DNA of 64,000 nucleotides, taken from positions 25,854,001 to 25,918,000 of the forward strand of contig NC_135365.1 in the NCBI RefSeq assembly GCF_051622035.1. The letters run 5' to 3'. Shown here one piece after another: positions 13,887-24,868 of the stretch (its first letter is position 1; the number at the start of each line of letters is the position of its first letter). The translations under genes and the position numbers were made by a program. The DNA comes from Arctopsyche grandis. Taxonomy: Eukaryota; Arthropoda; Insecta; Trichoptera; Hydropsychidae. The notes under the pieces were generated by a model. The model had not been told where the DNA came from, made no database searches, and saw nothing but the letters and a program-made list of their open reading frames with translations.

Positions 13887-13898
<12 letters not shown>

Positions 13899-14009
13899 CT
13901 GATTACATTTTTGAATTACGATCGATTTCATGAACTAATTTCCATGCTAACTAACTGCATTTCATGAACTAACTTCCAATTGGAGGAAATATCAACCACA
14001 TTTATTATA

Positions 14010-14065
14010 TTTTAGAAATCGCAGAATCGTTCTACCCCTACAATACATCTCGCCAGCACCCTAAC
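14010..14065 (+). promoter_or_regulatory. promoter-like block of NLR copy 1
   Basis: The segment with AATCGCAGAATCGTTCTACC, ATACATCTCGCCAGCACC is homologous to 60,543-60,600 in front of copy 2. It is more distantly related to the R1 cassettes in the array (AATTACAGTCCTTCTACTTC, GATATAACTCTTTCGTCTCG, TCAGCAGCC). A TATA-like element followed by a CAG-type initiator suits a core promoter, though the spacing (about 20 bases) is short. The function is inferred from position only. Confidence 0.4.
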
Positions 14066-14093
14066 ACAGAGAGAAATTTAAATCATTCTTCAG

Positions 14094-14127
14094 CCCCTTC
14101 ACAATCTCTTGTCGATTAATACATAAG
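14094..14127 (+). other. candidate 5' non-coding exon of NLR copy 1
   Basis: An acceptor-like CATTCTTCAG precedes and a donor-like GTATGAAT follows a 34-base segment. Copy 2 has the same arrangement at 61,229-61,264. A further acceptor (TTTGAATTTAG) lies about 50 bases before the coding start. The core resembles part of the repeated R2 exon cassette. Confidence 0.45.
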
Positions 14128-14322
14128 GTATGAATTATATATTATACAATATACAAAGTAAACATTAGGGAATGAAATTAAATTTGTATTTACTGACCAA
14201 TTACAGAGATATGGGAAAAGTTCAAAGATTGTTTCAAAATATCCGTGAGCCTGAAAATTTTTGAATTTAGAAGCCTTCTTTAATTACTTTTGTCGATTGA
14301 TTCCATTAAATTTCTGTATAAA

Positions 14323-17300
14323 ATGGAATCCGACAGCACAATGACTCCCGAAGAAAGTTCTCAAAAGCTTGTGACAGTAAAATTTGAATTAGAAAAAAGA
14401 TTGCATTATTTCGTAAAGATTTTCGTAAATGAAGTCGAAAGCACTTTAAATTTTCATTACGAAATTTTAGAAGGTATTATTGAAAAGTCCGGATCAATTC
14501 CAGAAGTAACAGAGAGTATTTTTGGTGTAGTTGCGAAGATTTTTATGTTTACCGGAGCTGATAAATTATCCAAGCTTATTCGAAAACCACTAGAAAAATC
14601 GTTTGAAGTATTTGAAAAGAATAAATCATTACAATATCACGAAATGGTGTACTACTATCGTCATGATAAAACTAAAGGAAAACATTTGTTTGTGGACATT
14701 GGAATTGACGTATTTGCAAGCTATGAATATCAATTAGATGGAATCACTTCTACGAGGGGACCTCAAAAGGCAATTCAAAGAGTGGCCAGAGATGCAGCCG
14801 ACCGATTTTTGAACCGATTTAAAAGCGAAGGAGAAGATAAGGAAGCGAGTAAATTGCAAAAAGTGTCGAATACAGCCAAAAACAAGTTCAAACCGCAATT
14901 GCCTGCTTCAAAATGCGACTATAAAATTAATGCCCAAAAAGTAATAGAGGGCAAATCCAAGTCAAAATCTCCTTTTATTCCAGATAAAGCTTGGACTCCT
15001 GGATTTGATATTGGGTACAAATGTACGACTCACGACTGCCAAAGGGAACATAATGATTGGAACACGACAAATCTTTTTGAGCAAGTCGGAATTGCTGTAA
15101 AATATAAAAAAGGGGAATTTTTTGATTTGTATAGTTGTCAGAAATCCAATTGTAAAAAATACGGGTATCGGCGTCTTTTTCCAGGTGAGAAATTAGATGC
15201 TTCGAAATACAAACATCCTGAAAAATGCGAAAATTTGTGCTTGCTCCCGAAATATTCGAAAGATATAGACTACAAATCACAACATGATAAAATATTAAAA
15301 TTAATCGAAGAAGAATGTGAAGAAGCAATTCAGAAGAAAATGCTTAAATTAACTCTTCAAGCAGAAACAAAATTGAATGAATTAATAAAAGAAAACAAAG
15401 AAATAGGAAATCATCAGTCGGAGGGGATGGAAATATTAAAATGCCAATTGATGGATATCAAGAAGCGGGATGAAGAATTACACAATTCAGCACAAAAGGA
15501 TCGCGATGAAAAACATAAAAAACAAATGGAGCTTACGGATACAAAGACAACAGAGATAATTGAAATGCTTAAAGAAAATAAAGGTAAAAGAAATGAAAGC
15601 GAAAGAGTTTTATTTCGCTTGAAGAATCCGACAGCATTGTTTCAAGGAAGGAAAAAAGAATTAACAGAATTACACAATGCATTGAGAAATGGAGATAAAA
15701 CCAGTGTGATTTCGCAGGCAGTCTCCGTCGCTGGATTGGGTGGAATAGGGAAGACGGAATTAGCAAATAAATACATACAAGATTACGGGAAAGATTATCA
15801 CAATATCATCTCCATCAATGCCGAAAAGAAGGAAACAATATCGGAATCATTTTATACATTAGCAAAAAAACTTCAAATTTCAGTGGTTTTGAATGACACG
15901 GAAGATGTCATAAATAGACAACGTGATATAGAATATGTCGTTGGAGACACTTACGCAAATTTCAACAAAAATGGGGAAAAGAAGGAAACGATAAAATTGG
16001 CAAAAAAACCTCGAATTGCAGTTCTCTTGAATGACAAGCAAGATGTCATAAATAGACAACGTGATATAGAATATGTTATCGAAGACATTTACGCATATTT
16101 CAACAAAAATGGGGAAACGCTGGTGGTTTTTGATAACACTGAAAATTATGCAGATATAGAAAAATTCATATTCAACGGTTCTTCTGAAAATAACATACAT
16201 ACATTGATCACATCTCGAAATCGAAATTGGGATATCGGTGGAAAAGGCAAAATTAAAGTGATTCTCTTGAATGAATTTACCGAAGACGAAGCCATGAGTT
16301 TTTTGAAAACATATTTGGTAGAAGAAACTGAAGTCGATTTGAAATCGTTAAGTAATTTGTTACATAGATTTCCACTAGCGCTTAAACAATCAGTTGGCTA
16401 CATTCAACATCAAAACAAAATGCAGAGGGAAAGAAAAAATGGTATAAGATTTAGCGTCAAACATTACGTTGATATATATAAGGAACAGTGGAAAGAACTA
16501 CTCCACAAAGGGAATGGTGAAGTAGTCGACGATTTGTACAAAGAAACGATAGCAACAACGTGGAGAATCACATTGAAGAAAATAGAAACAATTAGTGAAT
16601 GTGGACAATTGGCTTCATCGGTATTAAAAATCATGGCGTATCTGGCGCCAGATGAGATCGACATCGAAGATATATTTTTAAAATTAGAAAGAAACTACGT
16701 AAAATTTTACGATGCTTTTCGCCTGCTTCGTAATTACAGTATGATTGATTACGATAAAGGAGTAGCAAATGTGCATCGGCTTGTACAGCAGGCTATTCAA
16801 ATATACTTAGATGAGAAGAAAGAAGAAACTGAAGTTCTGAGACAAGCGCTGAAGCTTTTAGAAAAGTGTGAAACTGAGAGGCACATTGTGAGTGTTTGGG
16901 AATATTCATCAAAGCATCCTCAAATTGTAAAACGTTTTTATAATAATGCCATATATGGTAAATGGAGTGAAACGCCTATTCACTTATTAGCATCTAATCG
17001 AAATGATGTAACTGCTATCGCTGAAATATTTAAATGCGTCAGTGGTTGCATCAAATGCAAAGATAATTTCAATGATTCTCCTTTGCACAATGCGTGTAGA
17101 GAAGGCAATATAAATGTAGTTGAGTTTTTGGTCAAAAAAGGAGCTGATGTAAATTGTAAAAATACTTCGAAACAAACACCGTTACATTTGGCTGCAATGA
17201 GAGGCTATGAAAAAGTGGTAAAATATTTGATAGAAAACAGGGCAACAATGGAAAAAGATAAGTCGAATGATAATCCAATAGATGTGGCTGTATTTCACGG

Positions 17301-19837
17301 TAATATTAGCATTGTCGAGATTCTGATACCAAACAACAACGATAAGTATTTGATTCACGCTCGTTTTAACAATGCAATACGGAAAGAACATATTGATGAA
17401 TGTAAGAATATAATTCAAAGTTTAGAAGAAACGCATCCCTATTGGTTGGAGTCGATGTTTAAAGAGAACAATTCTCTTAGTGTGGCTGTGAAATATTCAA
17501 ACGTAAGTACGTTAGAATACCTCATCAAATACAGAATAAACGTAAAGGCGTGCGATGATTGGAAGAAAACATTATTAGTCGTTGCTGCTGAAAATAAAAA
17601 AATGGAAGCACTGAAACTTTTACTGAAATTGGGAGCCGACCCAAATGCAAAGAACATTAATGGCAATTCGGTGTTGCATTTTCTCGCCCAAGTAGATGCT
17701 GTGGAGGAATTCGAATTGCTACTGACCAAAAGGGTTGATCTCAATATTCGAGGTAACAATGATTGGACACCGATTCATTGGGCTGCACATCATGGAAGTG
17801 TTAATATTCTGCAACTGCTTTTCGATAAAGGTGTCGACATCAATGTCACTACTAAAGACGGGTTAACACCGCTTATCATTGCTGCCTCGAATAATAAATT
17901 GGAAGCACTGAAACTGTTACTGAATTTGGGAGCCGATCTGAATATTCGAGACAATGATGATTGGACACCGATTCATTGGGCTGCACAGAATGGAAGTGTT
18001 AATATTCTGCAACTGTTTTTCGACAAAGGTGTCGACATCAATGTCACTACTAAATACGGGTCGACACCACTTATCATTGCTGCTAAAAAAAATAAATCTG
18101 AAGCACTGAAACTGTTACTGAATTTGGGAGCCGACCCAAATGCAATCACCAATCAAGGCAATTCTGTGCTGCATTTGTTTGCCCAAGTAGATGCTGTGGA
18201 AGAATTCGAATTGATGCTGAGTAAAGGGGTTGATCTCAATAATCGAGGTAACAATGATTGGGCACCGATTCATTGGGCTGCACAGCATGGAAGTGTTTAT
18301 ATTCTTCAACTGCTTTTCGATAAAGGTGTCGACATCAATGTCACGACTAAAGACGGGTCGACACCACTTATCATTGCTGCTAAAAAAAATAAATCTGAAG
18401 CACTGAAACTATTACTGAAATTGGGAGCCAACTCAAATGTAATCACCAATCAAGGCAATTCTGTCCTGCATTTTCTCGCCCAAGTAGATGCTTTGGAGGA
18501 ATTCGAATTTCTACTGAGCAAAGGAGTTGATGTCAATATTCGAGGTAACAATGATTGGACACCGATTCATTGGGCTGCACGGCATGGAAGTGTTAATATT
18601 CTGCAACTGCTTTTCGATAAAGGTGTCGACATAAATATGATTACTAAAAAAGGTGACTCACCACTTCTTTTGGCAGCTCATTATGGTAAATTCAATGCAA
18701 TAAAATGTCTACTTAAGAATGGCGCTAACCAAAAAATCATCAACAAAAAAGGCCAAACTCTTCTCCACAAGGCAGCTTACGGATGTGATGTTGATGCTTT
18801 TAAATATATCATGGAATTGGTGTGTGATCTCACAATTGTCGATAAATTGGGTAATTCTTTATTACACTTGGCTGTTCATGGAAGAAACGAAGCTATGATC
18901 AAGTTTCTGATTGAATTGGGAATCGATCCGAACATTGCTGATAAGGAACATGGCTGGACACCACTTCATGATATTTCCTATAGTCGTCGAAATGTCACTA
19001 AACGTATCGTTGAATTATTAATTAACCTGGGCGCTAATCCCAACTCATTAAGCAAATGCAATCAAACGCCCCTACACTTCGCATCTACAGGAAATAATCA
19101 TATTGCAGCGTCTGTATTGATAGAAAAAGGCGCTGAAATCAACTCCTGCATTAATATTGGTCGATCTGCTTTACACTACGCATCTGCAAAATGCAATTCG
19201 AAAATGATTGAATTTCTCCTGGAAAAAAGTGCCGCGGCTAACGTCATTGATTCGAAAGTTCGGTCTCCTTTACACCATGTTTCAAGAAATGGTAAATATG
19301 AAGATGTGAAACTGTTGCTGAAACACGGTGCCGATCCCTGCAAATTGGATAAGGCAGGCCACACACTGCTTCATCTGGCCGCCGTGCACTTTCGATACCG
19401 CGCGGTAGATCATCTCATTCGCAACGTCGAGGGCATTGACGTGAATGCCCGAGACGTCAACGGCAAAACCCCTCTACATTTGGCAGCTGAGTGTGGAAGA
19501 GTTTCCATCGTGGGTCTCCTCGTCCGCCGAGGAACCGACGTAAGGGCCACGGACAAAGACGGCAACACGCCTTTAGACGTGGCAACCAAGCTTAATCGGA
19601 CCAAGGTCGTGGACTTCTTCAATTCATTGAAAGGTGAGAATATATTATATATTTATGGGTTTCATTTTAATATTGAGTATAAACTATTTGTTTAACTTTC
19701 CTTTTTTTATAGATAGATCTTATGTGACTAAAGACTCAAATTTGGAGACACCATTTATCGACGTATGCATTGGTGTAGTTTTTATTGGATTTAGTGTCTT
19801 GTCTTCTTACATTATTTTTAAACTTGTTTTTTCTTAG
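14323..19837 (+). CDS. NLR-like STAND NTPase with ankyrin repeats and C-terminal membrane anchor (copy 1)
   Basis: Two coding exons, 14323-19633 and 19713-19837, joined across a 79-base intron with an AAG|GTGAG donor and a TTTTTTTATAG acceptor, in phase, giving about 1811 residues. The start is the ATG at 14323 (A at -3, G at +4). Copy 2 lacks this ATG and starts at the equivalent of the ATG at 14341. Domains in order: N-terminal region of unknown family (1-220); Cys/His cluster (C234, H237, C239, H243, C272, C277, H298, C302, C306); coiled coil (about 320-430); NB-ARC-like NTPase with Walker A GLGGIGKT at 471-478, Walker B LVVFDN with D604, a FPLALK motif at 683 and HRLVQ at 818; about 26 ankyrin repeats (880-1768); a transmembrane segment (about 1785-1810). 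The plan is that of an intracellular sensor that oligomerises on activation; the ligand and output are unknown. One unit of the NTPase is duplicated (see 15859-16134). A single 5.3-kb coding exon is unusual for an insect gene this long, so retroposition or transfer cannot be excluded. Confidence 0.88.
15859..16134 (+). repeat. 138-bp in-frame tandem duplication inside the NTPase domain
   Basis: Unit 1 (15859-15996) and unit 2 (15997-16134) both encode LAKK, LLND or VLND, DVINRQRDIEYV and YFNKNGE-type words. Copy 2 of the gene has one unit only. The extra 46 residues fall between Walker A and Walker B. Confidence 0.9.
17640..18650 (+). repeat. higher-order ankyrin repeat, 297-bp unit
   Basis: Three successive ankyrin types recur in order: NSVLHFLAQVDA, then DWTPIHWAA, then TPLIIAA. 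The unit GGGAGCC(G/A)AC-CAAATG recurs at about 18,126 and 18,423, exactly 297 bases (99 residues) apart. An earlier unit near 17,630 is followed by one lacking its first ankyrin. High similarity between units points to recent unequal exchange. Confidence 0.88.
19713..19837 (+). other. second coding exon, transmembrane tail
   Basis: The exon adds 41 residues starting DRSYVTKDSN and continuing into a hydrophobic stretch with CIGVVFIGFSVLSSYIIF, then a lysine and the stop codon. Reading through the intron instead would end the protein after 20 unrelated residues. The splice signals and the membrane segment make the spliced form the better model. An AATAAA lies at 19839-19844. Confidence 0.8.
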
Positions 19838-19846
19838 AAATAAAAT

Positions 19847-20165
19847 CTACTATATAAAACACTAATGTTTGTGTCGTCGTCGTTGTTTGTGTGGTCGTAG
19901 TTACGTGGTCAACCATCGGTCGTTGGTTGTGTCCGTCGTTGGGTGGAAATAACACGTTCGATTTATTTTTTTTTCGATTCAAAGGATTCACCCGCAGTGG
20001 GTGCATCCAGATGTGGCCCCGCCGAAGGGGGCGCAGCCCCCATGGGGCCCCTGTCAGGGGCGTCACAAGGGGCGCAGTCCCATAGGGCCTCTGTCGGGGG
20101 CGCAGCCCATAATAAAATAAATAAAAATATGTTGGATAAAAAAGATGATGGATAAAAAAGATGAT
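19847..20165 (+). mobile_element. possible Helitron-like fragment
   Basis: It starts with TCTACTATATAAAACACTAA right after the NLR polyadenylation signal, a common appearance of Helitron 5' ends. GC-rich dyads follow at about 20,015-20,110 (GGGGGCGCAGCCCCCATGGG). I could not place a CTRR 3' end with confidence, and no Rep/helicase gene is present. Confidence 0.4.
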
Positions 20166-20197
20166 AATCTAGACGAGTACCTATGCGATTAATTCAG

Positions 20198-20332
20198 AGG
20201 ATATGCCAGCTTTGAAGATGAACGAGAATGGATTTGATGATAAGCCGCAAGCAACTGTAGACCACGTCTTGTCTATATTTGACGGACAGTTAGATCTTGA
20301 ATCGAATTATACTGGTTTTCTTGAATTATTAC
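20198..20332 (+). other. candidate exon upstream of the membrane-protein exons
   Basis: An open stretch (DMPALKMNENGFDDKPQ onward) follows AATTCAG and ends before a GTAATT donor-like site. Its end phase does not fit the best reading of the next exon (20407). It does fit the phase at the end of NLR exon 1. It is therefore either a mis-predicted exon or part of an alternative NLR tail. Confidence 0.3.
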
Positions 20333-20406
20333 GTAATTTTTTTTGATATTTAAAACTTACCTTAAATTTAAAGCCTTCAAATCTTAATTTTGTTTAATTG
20401 TTTCAG

Positions 20407-21776
20407 TTCATTCTGGAGAAGAGAAAATGACGCCAATGTATTATATAATGATTATTTCACCGTATTCAAACCAGGACCTAATGCATCAGCTTCTTCATAT
20501 GATGATCTCCTACAAACGATTATTATGGTACGTTTGTATACTTATACTTAGCTTTTGCGAAAATCTTTTAAATAAAATAGTTTTAACTTATATTATACTT
20601 TCAGGTAATTGTCGGAGTATTGATTATCCTCACAATATTATTCATCATACTCTGCGCTGAAAACGGTCACAGTTGTAGAAAGGCACGGCAGCACGTTTCT
20701 GAAATGCATACTTTGCAACACACACTGCGGTAAGTGCAATGGTATTGTTGCGTGGACGTGAAGAGGGGGCTTCCAGAATCGGAGAGAAAGACGCAGGAGC
20801 ATTGTAGAAGTCGTTTGTTCGTCCGCCCTCCAGGTCGGAATGGTTTCCAGGCCGAGAGCGCCCCATATTTATACCCGTTGGGCACAACACACATACATAA
20901 ACTATTGGTCGATGAGTGGGACGATCCCATTGGCCATTGCATACGGCTCAATCATTCGGCGAGGACATTTTGGCGCGAACGAGAGATCAGGTGATTAGCG
21001 CTCGTAAACCATCGGTCCACGAGCGCCACCCACCTAATGTCTACGTTACAGTATTTTAGCTCACTGATTATTTGAATATATTTCCTTGAATTCAGCCTTA
21101 AAACATACCGCAGCCAATTTAATTGAATTGCATACAAAATTCTATCACTTTCAGAAATATTTGTCAAGGTTTGAACTCGTCTCACATATGTAGTCCACCT
21201 GAAATGCATCCCATATCTAAAGAAAACCTTCTAGCAGCATAAACAGACCGACAAGTCGAGTCTGGCTACGGTTTTCAACAAGAGATCGAAGTAAAATACA
21301 AAAATTACATACATATGTATGTTGCATGAAGTATTTACGTCCAATTTTGATGCTAACTATGTAAATCCATTTTAGATTTTGCCGGATTGTTTCCCCGATC
21401 GGACTATGGACGCTTCAGAAGCTAAGGAAAACCAGGGTAAAATCTTTATCCGGACATCAAAGCTTACGATCAAACGAGGGTGAAATTGACTCAAATTGAT
21501 TCCGTTGTTGGTAGTGATTATATCAACGCCGATATACATATGTAGTTATGGGATATAATGTATGTTGGCTAACCAATTGTAACGGCCTTAACATCAAGTG
21601 TAATACATACATATGTATGTTTAATTTAAAATATTTATATGGAAAATTGACAGTTTTGTACACTTTTCAGCGAGCGAATGCAGCAATGGCTCAGCAAGCG
21701 GTACATTCGAAGAAAAAATAGTTGTGGAAGGATTTTGTATCTTCCGACCATCCGTATGCAATTATTTAATTTATGA
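20407..21776 (+). CDS. probable small single-pass membrane protein, 3' exons
   Basis: Three exons join in phase: 20407-20527 (acceptor ATTGTTTCAG, donor ATG|GTACGT), 20605-20729 (acceptor ATACTTTCAG, donor GCG|GTAAGTG) and 21671-21776 (acceptor CACTTTTCAG, stop TGA). They encode an Asn-rich ectodomain piece (a NAS glycosylation site), a transmembrane segment (VIVGVLIILTILFIILC) and a basic tail ending in LPTIRMQLFNL. The 5' exon or exons are not settled. I do not recognise the family. Consistent phase across two introns plus a clear membrane helix argue for a real gene rather than chance frames. Confidence 0.5.
20730..21670. other. intron of the membrane-protein gene
   Basis: This is the 941-base interval between the second and third exons. 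It includes a GC-richer part (20,745-21,040) with no repeat I recognise. Confidence 0.4.
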
Positions 21777-22609
21777 TCTATGTACATATGTATGTATGTT
21801 TTACACATTAGATCTTGATTAAGAAATCTGAAATTAAAGAAAAAATATTAAATGAAACTGTAATTACTATTCCATTGATTCCATTCCAGAACCTATTAAC
21901 TAAATTTGTTGATTTGGAAAAAGGTCGTATGATTCCATTAAATTCCTTATGATTAAGGAAATATAAAACATATATCTGAATATTAAAAAATGATATGATA
22001 TGAATGAAATGATTTCAATTAATGACAAAATAAATTAATTAAAGTAATGACGAAATTATTAATGAAATATTAGTAACAAATTAATTTAAATACAAAAGGG
22101 TAGATGCCGATACACGTCTATGAGTTTATAAAACGTATGATGTATCATTATTTTTAGCATTACAGCTTATCACATTGTAACTGAACATAATATTGGGCAA
22201 ATAAAAATAGCTTATCTCAGTCAGTGTTCTCGATAAGGTGTACGATTAGTCGTTAGTCACATTCAATTTGAATTATTATTATAAAAATAATGTAATTCGT
22301 AAAAGACGTTAATGATAAACCTAGTGCGTATACATTGTGAAGAAGGCACAATTTTTTATATGAAACATTTTGAACTAATTGGTGTTATTTACTATACATT
22401 AATAGAGATTATTATAAATAATATAAATACCCATTACTTGAGAGGTATTTATTATATAGAAGATTATTAGAAAAAATATAAATAGCCATGACAGGTTGGC
22501 CGAAGTTTTTACTACCTAAACTAATATCTAGTAGAAGTTGTTTATCCTATCTGTAGATTATTGTTTGTTAAATTTAAACAACTTCGGGTAAAGATTGTAT
22601 AGGATAATA
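21777..22609. other. intergenic, nothing recognised
   Basis: AT-rich DNA with ACATATGTATGTA words and no supported gene. Confidence 0.45.
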
Positions 22610-22950
22610 ATGGTGTATGTATTTTTGATTTGACAATGTCGTGAATTATGTTTTTCGAACACTTGCATGCTAGGATTGTATATTAATAGTTGTTTGACCT
22701 CTTATTGTGTATTTATATGCCAATCTATCTATACTCATATGTACATACACGATAACGTCAATTTTTATATTTATAAATACATATATGTATGTATATGTGT
22801 ACGTATTATTCTATAATTATGTATATATTATTTATTTGAAGATTTTTTATTATCATATTATTTAAACGTCATTGTAAACTAAATATATTTGTATAATAAA
22901 TCTATTGTATTTGGATGCGTCGTTTTTCTAGAATACCTTTTCTTTTCAGA
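22610..22950. repeat. duplicated segment, copy A
   Basis: About 340 bases, from GTGTATGTATTTTTGATTTGACAATGTCG to TTTGGATGCGTCG, recur at 25,880-26,190 in the same orientation with scattered differences. No coding content is seen. Confidence 0.8.
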
Positions 22951-23199
22951 TAATAATTAATAAGAATCTTAGCCCTTTGACTGACGATCTACGATCTGAT
23001 GTAATCCATAAAGAGCGGACCAACTTTGCGCCGTTCATTGTCCATTGTTCGTCGTGCTTTGTTCATTTTTATGATGAAGCTTTTTTAATGCTCTCTAGCT
23101 TTGTAGTTTGTCCTGTTTACTGGAAAATAGACCCAAAATGCCCTGTTTCCTCGAAAAAGCACGCTTCTGGTCCTACCTCTAGTAATCGGAAGACCAAAG
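22951..23199. other. intergenic, nothing recognised
   Basis: The short open frame here has no recognisable similarity. Confidence 0.4.
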
Positions 23200-24536
23200 G
23201 GGATAAGGGCCCGCCCTTCAGAACACTTACACACAGGTCCAGTCCTAGGTTATTTAGCGCCCCAGTCAAAACCTAAAAACGTCGTAAAATTACTGTAAAA
23301 TTATTATCTTCATATATTGTATTTTATGTTAAAATTTCAAACATAAATAAATACAACTATTTTTGTGATGTTTTTAAAGCTTTTTGGAAGAATTGAAGAT
23401 TATTTTTATATAAATTTTGCCATTCAATTATACTAAATACCTGATCATCATTTGAGAAGTCATTTACAAATGTAGAAAAATAGTAAGAATTAAATAAAAA
23501 TCTGCCTTGAATAAAAATTTTGCTTCCTAGCCTTTAAATTAAAATCATTTAAATCTTTTAAAAGTAGTTGATACGTGAAGTTTTTGAGCTATTTCGTTTT
23601 CAATTATTGATAATATAGCTAATGAATTTAAACGCTCGTTCGATAAAGTTGACCTGAAACAGGTCTTAATAAGTTTAAGTTTGCTAAAACTACGTTCACA
23701 TGACGCAACTGTTACCGGAAGGGTTATTAAAATTCTTAAAGCTATCCATAACTTTGGTAAAGCATTTTGTAGCTGGTAAATTTTTATAAAATTTATTGGA
23801 GTATTTATACCTTCGGATATCAAAGTGCTAATTATTTTAATTTCTTCGTGTAAATCATTATCATTTTTAACGCAATTATCTCCATCTTTAAGAATTACTT
23901 CTAATTTTATGCATTGTACTTCAAGTGATTGATTTCGGGAAAATTTTTAAAATCAAACAAGAATCCTATAGTTTTTTGAAAATCGTCAGTTTGTTGAAAA
24001 CGGTCTTTAAAAGAGCTATTACATTATCTAAAATCATTTTAAATACTTTATTTTTAACGTTTTCTTCTGGATTATTGATACTTTAGTCTACACATTCATA
24101 ATCAAAAATTAGTTTTTTTTTTTATATGACTTCTTTTCTCTGTAAAGATAAGTTCTACATCAAATACTTTTGCTTATTCTATTCCCTCACATTTGGCATT
24201 TTCAAATCCGTACGATTAAATATTCTGTGCATGATTTTAACAGTGATATTACTGATCCTAAATCCATTCTTCTCGACTGCATTGATATGTTTAATACATT
24301 TATGTGTTTCAAAATATTTTACCAAGTTATGAGTAAAAAATCACAAAGCTGTTGAGATAACGATATAGCTTCACGTTTAATCGCAAGATCTACTACATAT
24401 GTACATATATAAGCATTACTAGAAGATAGTTCAATGTAAATTTTGAGCTGTAATTTTGGGTAAAATGCTAATTATTTCACATTTTTAGCAATGTTTTTCG
24501 AAATGTTTTGGAGGTATAATTACGTTTTTATTTTGG
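23200..24536 (-). mobile_element. decayed hAT element, ZMYM/TTF type
   Basis: A transposase C-terminus on the minus strand (23545-23823) is followed upstream by frames broken by stops. GGGCCCGCCCTTC near 23,207 and TTGGCGCCCC near 24,539 look like the GC-rich ends of this family. Exact limits are not visible. Confidence 0.45.
23545..23823 (-). pseudogene. hAT transposase C-terminal domain, ZMYM/TTF type
   Basis: Ninety-two codons with LPVTVASCERSFSKLKLIKT and LSNERLNSLAILSIIENEIA, the classic hAT dimerisation motif. The rest of the transposase is fragmented upstream (23,830-24,120), so this is a relic. Confidence 0.75.
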
Positions 24537-24778
24537 TTTTTGGCGCCCCTCTCTCCAGCAAGCCAGGCGACCGCCTGTACTGCCTGCCTCTCGGGGCGAC
24601 GCTGTTTACACATGAATACGTACGAGTTGTCTAGCTGCTGGACTTTAGCACCATGTGTCCTGGGACTTGGAAAACGTCGAGACTTCGGAATCTCTAGTAC
24701 ATCTTAGCCATAGTTATGACTGGGAGCTAACCTGTAATTTCACTATGGCAAATTTGTAAATAAATAAATAAATAAAAT
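24537..24778 (+). repeat. 3' end of a non-LTR element
   Basis: A GC-richer block ending in CTATGGCAAATTTG and an (AAAT)n tail (TAAATAAATAAATAAATAAA), as in 5'-truncated LINE insertions. No coding frame survives. Confidence 0.45.
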
Positions 24779-24868
24779 GTGTATACGGTAGAGTTTGTTC
24801 AACGAAAGAGCGACCAATTGAACAATGTTGGAAACTACCGGTTGACTGCAAAGTATGCTTTACGCTTT

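Noticed and set aside
14975..17760. Several minus-strand open frames
   Set aside because: They lie opposite the NLR coding exon and mirror its codon use.
19634..19837. Separate 67-residue membrane protein starting inside the NLR intron
   Set aside because: The intron has good donor and acceptor sites, and the hydrophobic part joins the NLR frame in phase.
14323..19837. Latrotoxin-like protein, suggested by the long ankyrin array
   Set aside because: A P-loop NTPase with NB-ARC motifs precedes the ankyrins and no secretion signal is visible, so a toxin reading is not supported.
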